A DNA stretch of 64,000 nucleotides from Spisula solida. Lineage: Eukaryota; Mollusca; Bivalvia; Venerida; Mactridae. Every line of letters starts with the position of its first letter. Within the stretch, counting starts at the first letter, position 1. The stretch lies in NCBI GenBank assembly GCA_947247005.1, contig OX365944.1:21613501-21677500 (forward strand), written 5' to 3'. The translations under genes and the position numbers were made by a program. Of this stretch, positions 31,001 through 33,950 are shown in pieces. The notes under the pieces were generated by a model, which saw only the letters and a program-made list of their open reading frames with translations, did not search any database and had not been told where the DNA came from.

Positions 31001-31668
31001 GGGGTTCTACAATCTTTCAAATCTGAAGGGTCACTTTGACACTTTTGACTAAATTTTACCATTTTATAGGCAAAATACCCATGATTTTAGAAGAAAAGAA
31101 CCCATCAAACTAAAATGTGGCTATTGGGAAATTTCAAGGGTCAAAATCCCTACTCCCGAGTCAAATGGAACCCCTGACACAGTATCAATTCTTAGATAGA
31201 TGAGTGACCGTTACCAATCATGTTCAAAGCTATCAATGTCGTACTGTGATGCTTTTCAATTAATGGTCAGATCAGAAATATGTTTAAAGATGTTTGTTTT
31301 CCAATTTGAATTAATTTGGCTCTGTAACCCTGTAGTGATGATACGCCAAGATATAAACATATGCATGGAATAACCCACTGAGACAAAAAACACAGCCATA
31401 GGGTATATGTGGACTTAAATTGACTATTATTTATTGAGGAAATAAACAAAAATTTAGTTAAGCATTCTGCTTTGAGTGCGAGAGGTCTAAGGTTCAATAC
31501 CAAAGTCCTTCTACACAGTTACTGGTAATGTGGTATATTTTTGTCTTGCAGTTTGTCCCAAGTAACTGCAAGTTCTGGATGTGATTGGGTAGTTTCCGCG
31601 TGACTGTTCCCCAGTGGAATTTGATGAATATTTAAATAAAATACCTTAACAGCATGTTCTTTCTCCAT
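3986..31668 (-). CDS. ATAD5: ATAD5/ELG1, PCNA-unloading RFC-like complex large subunit, complete (18 coding exons)
   Basis: Coding exons in transcript order are 31668-31645, 30411-28055, 26672-26609, 26147-25694, 25321-25107, 23833-23663, 23219-23069, 21706-21524, 20279-20091, 18910-18756, 14537-14417, 13345-13187, 11248-11112, 9669-9511, 9018-8458, 7600-6891, 5125-4967 and 4064-3986. All junctions are GT-AG with matching phases, giving 6,048 bases: 2,015 residues plus stop, against about 1,844 in human from memory. Visible landmarks are a PIP box (Q42 to F49), a long Lys/Asp/Glu-rich disordered N-terminus, SUMO-interaction motifs, RFC box WTEKYCP (1212-1218), Walker A GPHGCGKT (1301-1308), Walker B LILFDEVD (1455-1462), sensor-1-like TSADP and the conserved C-terminus LPTLREICRSEQ. 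ATAD5 pairs with RFC2-5 in the nucleus to strip PCNA, including SUMO- and ubiquitin-PCNA, from replicated DNA. Start choice: CACCATGG is an ideal initiation context and agrees with the exon 1 donor. Confidence 0.95.
4430..4700 (+). mobile_element. GACGGA-type dispersed repeat, copy 1 (intron 17)
   Basis: About 270 bases closely match 57415-57680: AATTAGGTCAAGGTGAAGGT, AGAGTGTTCATA, then a GGACGGACGAACGGACGGAC run and CCCGATCTATCGATAC. Both copies have the same orientation. Related fragments lie at 9225-9480 and 4740-4940. These look like the common bivalve GACGGA repeat class. Confidence 0.7.
4967..5125 (-). CDS. ATAD5: ATAD5 exon 17, conserved C-terminal LPTLREICRSEQ block (residues 1937-1990)
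   Basis: Too short to stand out as an open frame, but unmistakable once translated: TGDYRRACDNVKDHLPLIAH and then RTRHLDYLPTLREICRSEQ. YLPTLRxICxxE is the ATAD5 C-terminal signature. The acceptor is TATTCTAG and the donor GAAG|GTAATG. Phases match exon 16 (TG|T) and exon 18 (AG|G). Confidence 0.95.
5188..5749. mobile_element. Nested pair of AGGCC...GGCCT MITEs (intron 16)
   Basis: An outer copy begins GGGCCAAATATTGTTTGTTTC at 5188 and ends CAATATTTTATTTTTGGCC at about 5749. It is split by an inner copy, 5363-5697, that runs from AGGCCTAAAATAAAATAT to ATTTTAAGTTCGGCCCT. Both belong to the family of 6268-6604 and 18935-19272. Internal bodies are AT-rich with no coding capacity. Confidence 0.7.
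5785..5855 (+). repeat. Possible tRNA-derived SINE fragment
   Basis: AGGTGATAGAAGGTTCAAAT contains a B-box-like GGTTCAAATC, and the GTAGGGGCCC after it recalls a tRNA 3' arm. The A-box side is unclear, so this is tentative. Confidence 0.3.
5950..6200 (+). repeat. Dispersed repeat shared with 63240-63460
   Basis: Both stretches contain CTTTATGCATGAATATATTA, CTTGCGTTGAATATA and an AAAACATACA block in the same order and orientation, with about 80 percent identity by eye. No termini or coding capacity recognised. Confidence 0.6.
6268..6604 (-). mobile_element. AGGCC...GGCCT MITE (intron 16)
   Basis: A 337-base element beginning AGGCCGAACTTAAAATATTC and ending AACAATATTTTATTTTAGGCC. Its sequence is the reverse complement of the 18935-19272 copy, with inverted ends of about 40 bases built on TTTGTTTCCCCATCCC. 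No clear target duplication. Confidence 0.8.
6891..7600 (-). CDS. ATAD5: ATAD5 exon 16, C-terminal region (residues 1701-1937)
   Basis: Encodes SKSSLDLKDMVCINCCIQRT and continues through LHRFLPFSYK, a KSRKRIKL basic patch and LVKSLSCFTKLYDTLSCLDV. The last resembles the Ser-Leu-Ser-x-Phe-x-Leu-Asp helix block in the RFC-like C-terminal collar of ATAD5. The acceptor is TGTTTCAG. The donor ATA TG|GTAATA leaves two bases that make Cys with exon 17. Reading past the donor hits a stop within one codon. Confidence 0.92.
7841..8241. mobile_element. MITE with CACTCAGCACTC inverted ends, copy 1 (intron 15)
   Basis: The left end (CCTGGACCCTGAATTACAAC, then CACTCAGCACTCAACTATTG) is inverted at the right end (GTAAGTATTCATTGTAATTT). 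The same layout occurs at 12722-13150, where the inner text AAATTCACTCTTTTGAGGTT also matches. Ends about 45 bases, non-coding. Confidence 0.65.
8458..9018 (-). CDS. ATAD5: ATAD5 exon 15, AAA+ lid/helical region (residues 1514-1700)
   Basis: Encodes ASITTHLQMISLVENVRVEP, then YKCDVRKCLTTLQFILLSGG with a terminal Gly run. The CDIRK-type motif followed by LQF and GGG is the conserved end of the ATAD5 AAA+ lid. A less conserved acidic and basic stretch follows. The acceptor is TTTTTCTAG and the donor AAG|GTTTGT. Length is exactly 187 codons in phase 0. Confidence 0.95.
9225..9490 (+). repeat. Diverged GACGGA-class repeat fragment (intron 14)
   Basis: Contains GCGCAATAAACGTTTATGCC, resembling the start of the 57415 copy, and ends with CCTATATGCCTCTCGCATCA. 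It is an older relative of the 4430 and 57415 elements. Confidence 0.5.
9511..9669 (-). CDS. ATAD5: ATAD5 exon 14, post-Walker B and sensor 1 (residues 1461-1513)
   Basis: Encodes VDVVFDEDKGFLSAIQNFMS and then IPILLTSADPGFTHTFDG. TSADP fits sensor 1, where a polar residue after the beta strand senses the gamma phosphate. The acceptor is ATTATTACAG with only 16 bases between the exon and a hAT-like element. The donor is ATG|GTTTGT. Confidence 0.96.
9686..10101. mobile_element. hAT-like MITE abutting ATAD5 exon 14 acceptor (copy 1)
   Basis: A 416-base element with ends TAGTGATG and CATCACTA, flanked by near-identical 8-base target sites ATTCATGA (9678-9685) and ATACATGA (10102-10109). An 8-base duplication is the hAT signature. 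A second copy of the same sequence lies at 31731-32153. On the gene strand the element ends 16 bases before exon 14. Confidence 0.85.
10425..11033. mobile_element. pogo/Tc1-like MITE flanked by TA (intron 13)
   Basis: Left CAGCCTAACTTGTACTAGCG and right GTGGTCGCTTAATACAAGTAA then GACTG are imperfect inverted ends, each flanked by TA. AGCGACC/GGTCGC blocks repeat just inside both ends, a pattern typical of pogo/Tigger non-autonomous elements. No transposase frame. Confidence 0.7.
11112..11248 (-). CDS. ATAD5: ATAD5 exon 13, Walker B (residues 1415-1460)
   Basis: Encodes DGSPKSKKKLDSMKHKAVQL and then NLSSTTLILFDE, joining exon 14 to give LILFDEVD (1455-1462), the Walker B box. From memory vertebrates have Glu at the first acidic position, whereas this protein has Asp as in canonical RFC subunits. 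The acceptor is TTGTTACAG and the donor GAG|GTAAAT. Confidence 0.95.
11286..11992. mobile_element. Element with 145-base tandem copies and GACGGA tail (intron 12)
   Basis: CTCACCTGTC near the left edge and GACAGGTGAG near the right edge are inverted. Between them, four copies of a 145-base unit start at 11326, 11471, 11616 and 11761 (GACCTAGATTTTGT-GAGATG), followed by GACGGACGGACGGACGGAC. Open frames reading VRPSVRP on the minus strand are products of the GACGGA run. Confidence 0.8.
12496..12608. mobile_element. Internally deleted CAAGGGTCC...GGACCCTTG element
   Basis: Short copy of the 1776-2035 family with inverted ends and the internal CCCAATCCTGAAAACGAGCC block. It lacks most of the AT-rich middle. 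Confidence 0.6.
12722..13150. mobile_element. MITE with CACTCAGCACTC inverted ends, copy 2 (intron 12)
   Basis: Left GGGATTACAACCAATACTTA and right TAAGTATTGGTTGTGATTTC are inverted, with CAGCACTC/GAGTGCTGAG just inside. It matches the 7841-8241 copy. Its right end lies 36 bases from the ATAD5 exon 12 donor at 13186. Confidence 0.75.
13187..13345 (-). CDS. ATAD5: ATAD5 exon 12, AAA+ insert with FTNLFKKA (residues 1362-1415)
   Basis: Encodes PADQPKAENKMPQSFTNLFK and then a Lys-rich tail (KKRKRRKSDK). This is the variable insert between Walker A and Walker B that makes ATAD5 longer than RFC subunits. The FTNLF segment occupies the place of a conserved LANYFK-type motif, as I recall it from vertebrates. 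The acceptor is TTTTACAG and the donor AAA G|GTATGC. Confidence 0.92.
13437..14030. mobile_element. Element with 151-base tandem units and GACGGACGCACGC tail (intron 11)
   Basis: Three imperfect copies of a unit containing GACCTTTGACCTCCAACTGT start near 13500, 13650 and 13801, with GGAGGTGAACATTCATGCC in each. The unit run ends in AGACGGACGCACGCATATAC. GCCCTCCGGCAAAC at the left and CGCAAGCGGGCTCG at the right are the likely edges. Confidence 0.75.
14417..14537 (-). CDS. ATAD5: ATAD5 exon 11, VHEVNASSCRSG motif (residues 1322-1362)
   Basis: Encodes VHEVNASSCRSGKHILSQLQ then EATQSHQV, nearly identical to the block after Walker A in other ATAD5 proteins. The acceptor is TATTGTAG and the donor ACA G|GTATGT. 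A 4.2 kb intron separates it from exon 10 and carries a long-inverted-repeat element. Confidence 0.96.
14672..14784 (+). repeat. 56-base tandem duplication (intron 10, near exon 11)
   Basis: Two near-identical adjacent copies of a unit beginning CCAACAACTTACGTCCACAG and containing AACTGTAACATAATAAAAG. It is a recent direct duplication about 135 bases upstream of exon 11 on the gene strand. Confidence 0.85.
14950..18028. mobile_element. TTAA-flanked element with ~560-base terminal inverted repeats (ATAD5 intron 10)
   Basis: TTAA at 14946-14949 and 18029-18032 brackets GGACGTTTAGGACC... and ...GGTCCTAAACAACC. The left arm (14950 to about 15515) and right arm (about 17455-18028) are inverted copies along their full length, sharing CGACGTCATCGGTAAAAAAT, CCTAGCAACGTGACGCTATG and AAAAAGTGATTCAATCAACT. 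TTAA target sites fit Kolobok or piggyBac-type transposition. The 1.9 kb core has no transposase-like frame, so it is non-autonomous. It is CpG-rich compared with the host intron, suggesting a younger insertion. Confidence 0.85.
16110..16128 (+). repeat. Homopolymer C tract
   Basis: A run of about 18-19 C residues inside the core of the long-inverted-repeat element. It is the only long G/C homopolymer noticed in the window and its length may be uncertain in the assembly. Confidence 0.9.
18404..18590. mobile_element. Short CAGGGATTCCAC...GGAACCCCTG element with GGGGCC target sites
   Basis: A 187-base element related to 30999-31176 (shared AAATTTTACCATTTTTTAGG and AAATACCCATGATTTTA). GGGGCC flanks it directly at 18398-18403 and 18591-18596, inside a copy of the repeat also seen at 26290 (CTCAAAATCAATAGGGG). 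Confidence 0.7.
18756..18910 (-). CDS. ATAD5: ATAD5 exon 10, Walker A / P-loop (residues 1270-1321)
   Basis: An acidic Asp/Ser stretch precedes NTMLLTGPHGCGKTSSVYAL. GPHGCGKT (1301-1308) is the P-loop, with Lys1307 expected to contact nucleotide phosphate. The exon ends LELGFK|GTATGT in phase 0. Its acceptor polypyrimidine tract is duplicated by a MITE insertion (see the element at 18935-19272). Confidence 0.97.
18935..19272 (+). mobile_element. AGGCC...GGCCT MITE with 13-base target duplication at the exon 10 acceptor
   Basis: A 338-base element, AGGCCTAAAATAAAATATTG to TTTTAAGTTCGGCCT, flanked on both sides by exact AAACAACAGTCTT (18922-18934 and 19273-19285). On the gene strand the duplicated AAGACTGTTGTTT is the pyrimidine tract of the exon 10 acceptor, only 11 bases from the exon. 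The element therefore landed in the tract and the duplication left a full copy beside the exon. Confidence 0.9.
19310..19540 (+). repeat. GACGGACGGG-type dispersed repeat (intron 9)
   Basis: Starts near AGAAGTCCCCTACCGGTTGG and ends ACGGACGGACGGGAAACG then CGTTAGGGGACTAATAAA. CCCCTA and TAGGGG mark likely inverted ends. Same general class as the other GACGGA repeats, but a different body. Confidence 0.6.
20091..20279 (-). CDS. ATAD5: ATAD5 exon 9, RFC box WTEKYCP (residues 1207-1270)
   Basis: Encodes GCSLLWTEKYCPIKSSEILG and NVTAMKKLKTWLTEWKHVLD. WTEKYCP corresponds to RFC box II (W-x-E-K-Y-x-P), which marks the start of the clamp-loader AAA+ fold. The paired Trp helix (KTWLTEWK) is an ATAD5 signature. 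The acceptor is created by the last copy of a 21-base tandem repeat (20281-20487). The donor is AAA G|GTGAAA, a weaker GTGA type. Confidence 0.96.
20281..20487 (-). repeat. 21-base minisatellite forming the exon 9 splice acceptor
   Basis: Nine copies plus a partial of a 21-base unit (gene strand CAGTCTTGCTATTGTTACCCA). The copy next to exon 9 ends TATTGTTACAG and is the acceptor itself. Because 21 is a multiple of three, several frames stay open across it, but these are artefacts of the repeat. Confidence 0.95.
21370..21520. repeat. Imperfect ~35-base tandem array beside exon 8 donor
   Basis: Variants of GACAAGTCTGAGAGGTTTC occur about four times immediately downstream of the exon 8 donor on the gene strand. 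The array ends within a few bases of that splice site. Confidence 0.7.
21524..21706 (-). CDS. ATAD5: ATAD5 exon 8, linker before AAA+ core with SIM-like motif (residues 1146-1207)
   Basis: Encodes SMLKTDMKGILDGCTDMVVI, an acidic run, a Lys-rich run, and KEVNETPKSAG. VVIEDDEDE (from 1164) is a further SIM-like motif. Met1148 is the first in-frame Met that would be available to a transcript starting in the CpG-rich segment of intron 7. The acceptor is ATTACAG and the donor GCA G|GTAAGA. Confidence 0.92.
22120..22760. promoter_or_regulatory. CpG-rich segment with two E2F consensus sites inside ATAD5 intron 7
   Basis: CpG is dense here compared with surrounding intron. GGCGGGAAA occurs at 22494-22502 and 22650-22658, so the gene strand reads TTTCCCGCC, a textbook E2F site, twice within 165 bases. 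A GC-rich inverted repeat (22394-22411 and 22453-22470) lies between them and exon 8. Head-to-head copies of a CAGGTGCGTAGC repeat flank the segment. It could be an internal promoter or old promoter-like DNA brought in by repeats; no transcript evidence. Confidence 0.35.
22394..22470. repeat. GC-rich 18-base inverted repeat
   Basis: CGCGCGTTGAACGTTGGA (22394-22411) and its exact reverse complement (22453-22470) are separated by 41 bases. It could form a stem or bind a dimeric factor. It lies inside the CpG-rich intron 7 segment. Confidence 0.85.
23069..23219 (-). CDS. ATAD5: ATAD5 exon 7 (residues 1096-1146)
   Basis: Encodes NFSSHEKLTSTIVDNCLKEI and then QSYNPLYPTEVMYKTLL. The conserved pattern of Leu-x-Glu-Ile followed by Asn-Pro resembles the helical segment before the linker in other ATAD5 proteins. 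The acceptor is ACTTTCAG and the donor TCA G|GTACAG. The last base starts a Glu codon finished in exon 8. Confidence 0.92.
23663..23833 (-). CDS. ATAD5: ATAD5 exon 6 (residues 1039-1095)
   Basis: A 171-base phase-0 exon encoding RPGDPMQCGSCNVWDLGN and onward to TLNDMKHFK. The acceptor is TTACAG|AGA. The alternative AG two bases later would break the frame, so it is rejected. The donor is AAG|GTATGT. It lies in the moderately conserved region between the FLMSG motif and the AAA+ core. Confidence 0.9.
23868..24470. mobile_element. CAGTGATTT...AAATCACTG element with nested MITE (intron 5)
   Basis: A 603-base element with ends CAGTGATTT and AAATCACTG and inner GGACCC/GGGTCC blocks. AACAC flanks both ends (23863-23867, 24471-24475). 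A related, inverted fragment lies at 32590-32860. It is split by a 269-base element at 24039-24307. Confidence 0.7.
24039..24307. mobile_element. Nested GCAGAGCTACAGATAAG...CTTATCTGTAGCTCTGC MITE
   Basis: Perfect 17-base inverted ends, flanked by AAGAG on both sides (24034-24038, 24308-24312). The body is full of ACCCAATT/AATTGGGT words. A second, inverted copy starts at 63846 and runs off the right edge of the window. Confidence 0.85.
25107..25321 (-). CDS. ATAD5: ATAD5 exon 5, conserved FLMSG motif region (residues 967-1038)
   Basis: Encodes VKLAPMFLKGKNK, then QRQQFLMSGVPEALKKQ and a terminal HVMQ. FLMSG-x-P-x-x-L-K-x-Q and the HVxQ ending are family hallmarks, as I remember vertebrate ATAD5. 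The exon ends on CAG|GTATGT in phase 0. It begins with two bases that complete a Gly codon from exon 4. Confidence 0.93.
25694..26147 (-). CDS. ATAD5: ATAD5 exon 4, basic linker with conserved SIM (residues 816-967)
   Basis: A very basic segment (KAKRSKMKKQKLKK and following) leads to RRSSRLEG and then IVISSSDDE (896-904), a hydrophobic core followed by Ser and acidic residues. The RRSSR-spacer-SIM order matches what I recall of vertebrate ATAD5, so this is the best candidate for the ancestral SUMO-PCNA-binding motif. An AT-hook-like KKGRPKKS follows. The exon begins ACA AAT ATG after TTTCAG and ends GCA G|GTATGT. Confidence 0.92.
26220..26380 (+). repeat. Dispersed repeat with GTGACCTTGACCATTGACC (intron 3)
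   Basis: Shares CTCAAAATCAATAGGGG and AAGTTTGAAGATCC with 18250-18400. It resembles other CCTTGACC-rich repeats in this window and has no coding capacity. Confidence 0.6.
26609..26672 (-). CDS. ATAD5: ATAD5 exon 3 (residues 794-815)
   Basis: A 64-base exon encoding CPKSSSSGEDVDKTLVVRKQ plus K. The first base completes a Cys codon begun in exon 2 (TG|T). The acceptor is TTATTCAG and the donor AAG|GTAAAT. A Ser/acidic tract leads into the basic region of exon 4. Support comes from phase and splice sites rather than from a recognisable domain. Confidence 0.85.
27050..27822. mobile_element. Non-autonomous element with GGCCGGAC-rich inverted ends (intron 2)
   Basis: Left AGCACAGGCTTCGTGAAAGT then GGCCGGACATCCGGAC. 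The right end, inverted, reads GCTCACAGGCATCGCGAAAA then GGTCCGGC. GGCCGGACCGAA words repeat inside the left end. Moderately CpG-rich. Edges are approximate. Confidence 0.55.
28055..30411 (-). CDS. ATAD5: ATAD5 exon 2, disordered N-terminal region with PIP box and SIMs (residues 9-794)
   Basis: This 2,357-base exon is rich in Lys, Asp, Glu, Ser and Asn and has no folded domain that I recognise. Near its start are a degenerate PIP-like NKRISDFF (23-30) and a canonical PIP box QKSLFQFF (42-49, pattern QxxLxxFF). SIM-like cores are VILLSDSS (166-173) and IVVDDDS (510-516). A third FF motif, KKAISNFF (534-541), resembles a PIP variant. MSYSEYLELM (444-453) recalls a conserved Ser-Tyr-Glu segment of vertebrate ATAD5. 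Residues about 598-642 are near-heptad repeats of the KMKDVDP type. The acceptor is TTTTTTCAG and the donor TG|GTAAGA. Confidence 0.93.
30999..31176. mobile_element. Short CAGGGGTTCTAC...GGAACCCCTG element (intron 1)
   Basis: A 178-base element with inverted CAGGGGTTC ends, related internally to 18404-18590. The flanks ATGCAG and ACACAG agree at only four of six positions, so the duplication has decayed if it was present. Confidence 0.65.
31455..31510 (+). repeat. tRNA-derived SINE head (intron 1)
   Basis: TTAGTTAAGCATTCTGC resembles an A box and D arm. TTGAGTGCGAGAGGTC resembles a tRNA anticodon and variable arm. AAGGTTCAATACC is a B box. The order and spacing are tRNA-like, but no intact cloverleaf or CCA-side stem forms. 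Confidence 0.55.
31645..31668 (-). CDS. ATAD5: ATAD5 coding exon 1 (residues 1-8)
   Basis: The exon encodes MEKEHAVK and ends AAG|GTATTT, spliced in phase 0 to exon 2 (LTKNKADLAEK). The start sits in CACCATGG. Upstream sequence in the transcript carries two overlapping ATGs and a short reading frame (31684-31701). A TTCTAG at about 31704-31709 could be an acceptor, implying an upstream noncoding exon. An eight-codon first coding exon is only safe because it joins the next exon in frame. Confidence 0.85.
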
Positions 31669-31683
31669 GGTGTTACCAAGTCT

Positions 31684-31701
31684 TCAATCTGCTGTCATCA
31701 T
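31684..31701 (-). promoter_or_regulatory. Short upstream reading frame in the ATAD5 5' leader
   Basis: Two consecutive ATGs followed by ACA GCA GAT TGA form a five-codon frame ending 16 bases before the ATAD5 start codon. If the leader includes it, it could lower or gate translation of the main frame. Whether it is transcribed depends on the unmapped 5' exon structure. Confidence 0.4.
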
Positions 31702-31730
31702 GTCTAGAACAAGAGAAATTTACCATGTAA

Positions 31731-32153
31731 TAGTGATGTATTGATTATCGGATAACATCGATTAGTGGTGTGCAGAAGTCAGACGATTCCGATGATCAAT
31801 GTCATTCATCCATAATCGATTATCGGATAATTATCACGAAATATTAAATAAGACTTCTTTAATCAAATAATTGCTAGCAAAATTCAAAGCATGGAAGTTT
31901 CAACTAATTGAATGCCTATTAGAACCAATTCAAACAATATTTCTTCAAACTCAGATAGTAAAATGTCTACCGAAAATCATCGATTATACCTTTGTCACCT
32001 CTTTTCACGACTTGGGAGGTAGGAAAACAGGCATCAGCACACTGCGTATTCAGACACCGTCCTGCCAATTGTTTTACAGAAAATTCGCATTGGAAGTGCC
32101 AGTCGATTTTAGCTGATGATCGATTACGATTTGCAACCGATGCCCCATCACTA
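31731..32153. mobile_element. hAT-like MITE just upstream of the ATAD5 start (copy 2)
   Basis: Ends TAGTGATG and CATCACTA with near-identical 8-base target sites CCATGTAA (31723-31730) and CCATGTTA (32154-32161). The body matches 9686-10101 (GATTATCGGATAACATCGAT and so on). It begins about 60 bases upstream of the ATAD5 initiator codon, inside the transcript leader or its intron. Confidence 0.85.
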
Positions 32154-32589
32154 CCATGTTATTCAATCAGTAATGAGTTTATGCCTGATACACAGGAAAT
32201 TCACACTATCAATTCTTAAAAGTCTTTCATTACCATATACATAACATATTACTCAAATTTTGATTAACAAGAAATCAATATTCATGTCTGTCTTATGTCA
32301 ACTGAACAAAACTTTAACTTTAGCATATCTTAGTTGAAAAGGGGGCATAAATTCAACAAAATACTTGACAGAATTACTAGTTTACCTACATATTATGAGA
32401 GAAAGGACCCCTAGCCACTTACCTTAAGTAGAAATATGATACATTTACCCGGAATAACAACAACATACAGTGCCTTAAGACCTGTTTCAGGAGTAATGTT
32501 GAACGTAATTAAGCAGCCAACGGCACAAAGGGCGATCCAGGCTAGGATGTCGCCTTAATTAGTCTCATGTCGCTTAATTAGTCAGTGAT

Positions 32590-32860
32590 TTTTTGGCTTC
32601 TTTTGGAAAGGGTTCGGGTCCGTTCAGATTGGGAATTTTCGCGTCGTGACAACTAGAAATTGGGAATTTTCATGAAGCAGAAAGGCAAAATAAAACAGAA
32701 AAAGAGATTACATGTGACTGTTTACTGCCTGGCTTCTGTAAACTTTTAATCTTGACCTCTTGTCAAAAATGTTCATTGACATCTAATGTCCTACTTTTTT
32801 TTTTTAAATGTTCATTGGGAATTTCTCCACTTAAATTTGGGGAAATTGGTTTTGCATAAG
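32590..32860 (-). mobile_element. Fragment of the 23868-24470 element family, inverted
   Basis: AAAGGGTTCGGGTCCGTTCAG and ATTGGGAATTTTCGCGTCGT, then CTTGACCTCTTGTC, match the reverse complement of parts of 23868-24470. The nested MITE is absent here, which dates that nesting after the family split. Confidence 0.6.
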
Positions 32861-32879
32861 AATTTAAGATACAGATTAA

Positions 32880-33250
32880 TGACACTGGGCGATAGTTGGC
32901 TGGGTTAGTCTTATCTCCCTTTTTTTACACAGCTGTTACGTTAGCATTCCGCCAATCGCTTGGTACTTGTCCAGTATCATGTGATAGTTGGAAGATGACA
33001 GATATTATCTGGGCCACTTCCTTAGCCAGCATCTTTAATATCCTAGTAGACAGTAGATCTCAGGGCCTGCTGCCTTTTGAATGATTTCGGTTGAGCAGTA
33101 CCTTCTCAATACCAGGGGTGGTGAAGGATATATCAGGCATGGAATTTGTTGGGGACCATGCAACTTAGGTAACTGACCGTCAGGTTTACTGTAGCCATTG
33201 TCGGGACGCCATTTGCCGAGACAATAGTCGTGGTAAACTCTGTACACCCG
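32880..33250 (-). pseudogene. Decayed LINE reverse transcriptase fragment
   Basis: Minus-strand translation gives MLAKEVAQIISVIFQLSHD, then TGQVPSDWRNANVT, a stop, then KKGDKTNPANYRPVS. This is the start of the reverse transcriptase domain of non-LTR retrotransposons (Jockey/CR1-like style: VPxDWRxAxVTPxFKKGD...NYRPVSL). At least one stop and one frameshift break it and no YxDD box remains here. It is a dead fragment, oriented like ATAD5. Confidence 0.8.
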
Positions 33251-33649
33251 TTACGGTCCGTACAGTTCTAACGCTGAATGTAACATGGTATTTCTAAATA
33301 GTGTTGTGTATTTCACGTTAGAATTTACTATTAAATACAACTGACCGTCCAAATATTATAATTTATTACTCATACTATTTAGAAATGAAAGAGCAACATT
33401 GCAGATACAAAACTATATTTCTTAATTTCATTGATAAATATCAGTACGGGTACGGTCTTCAAAGTTTACCTTAGTCCCATAAATAAGACTCTACGTACGT
33501 TCCACAGTACTATAGAGTCTCATAGTTTTGAACTTAGCTGTCTTTAGCAAAATTTTATTTCCGAATTGAACGACTTATTCGGGATTAAACAGTTGAATCG
33601 ACCGCAGTAAAGCTTATTTCAATTATAAAGTACCAAAAACAGCGTTTAA

Positions 33650-33950
33650 CACACCTTTAAACAACCAATAGTAGATGAAATGTGTGTCTGACATCTGTCG
33701 CGATTCACTTCCGTTTTAAAAACGAAAGTTACCTACAGTTGACAAATTCGTTTTAGACGAAATAATTATTCGGTACGGAGTAGTCGTTCTTGACCGTCTA
33801 TAATGTAGGCCTTTTTTTAGTCCGGATACTGGGTTTTAGTTATAGCCACTTTTCGTCCAATCAAAATTCTTACAAATGTCAGAACAACAACTTTCGGAAT
33901 ACATCGGCTCTGTTCGACGGCTTCAATGGCGTAAATAAGGACATTTCAGT
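33650..33950 (-). promoter_or_regulatory. Speculative ATAD5 promoter / noncoding first exon
   Basis: On the gene strand ACGGAAGT (an ETS-type core-promoter motif, 33707-33714) is followed by ATTGGTTGTTTAAAG|GTGTGT, a possible donor at 33654/33655. The position coincides with the start of CpG-rich DNA and fits the need for a 5' exon feeding the TTCTAG acceptor before the start codon. No direct proof. Confidence 0.2.
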
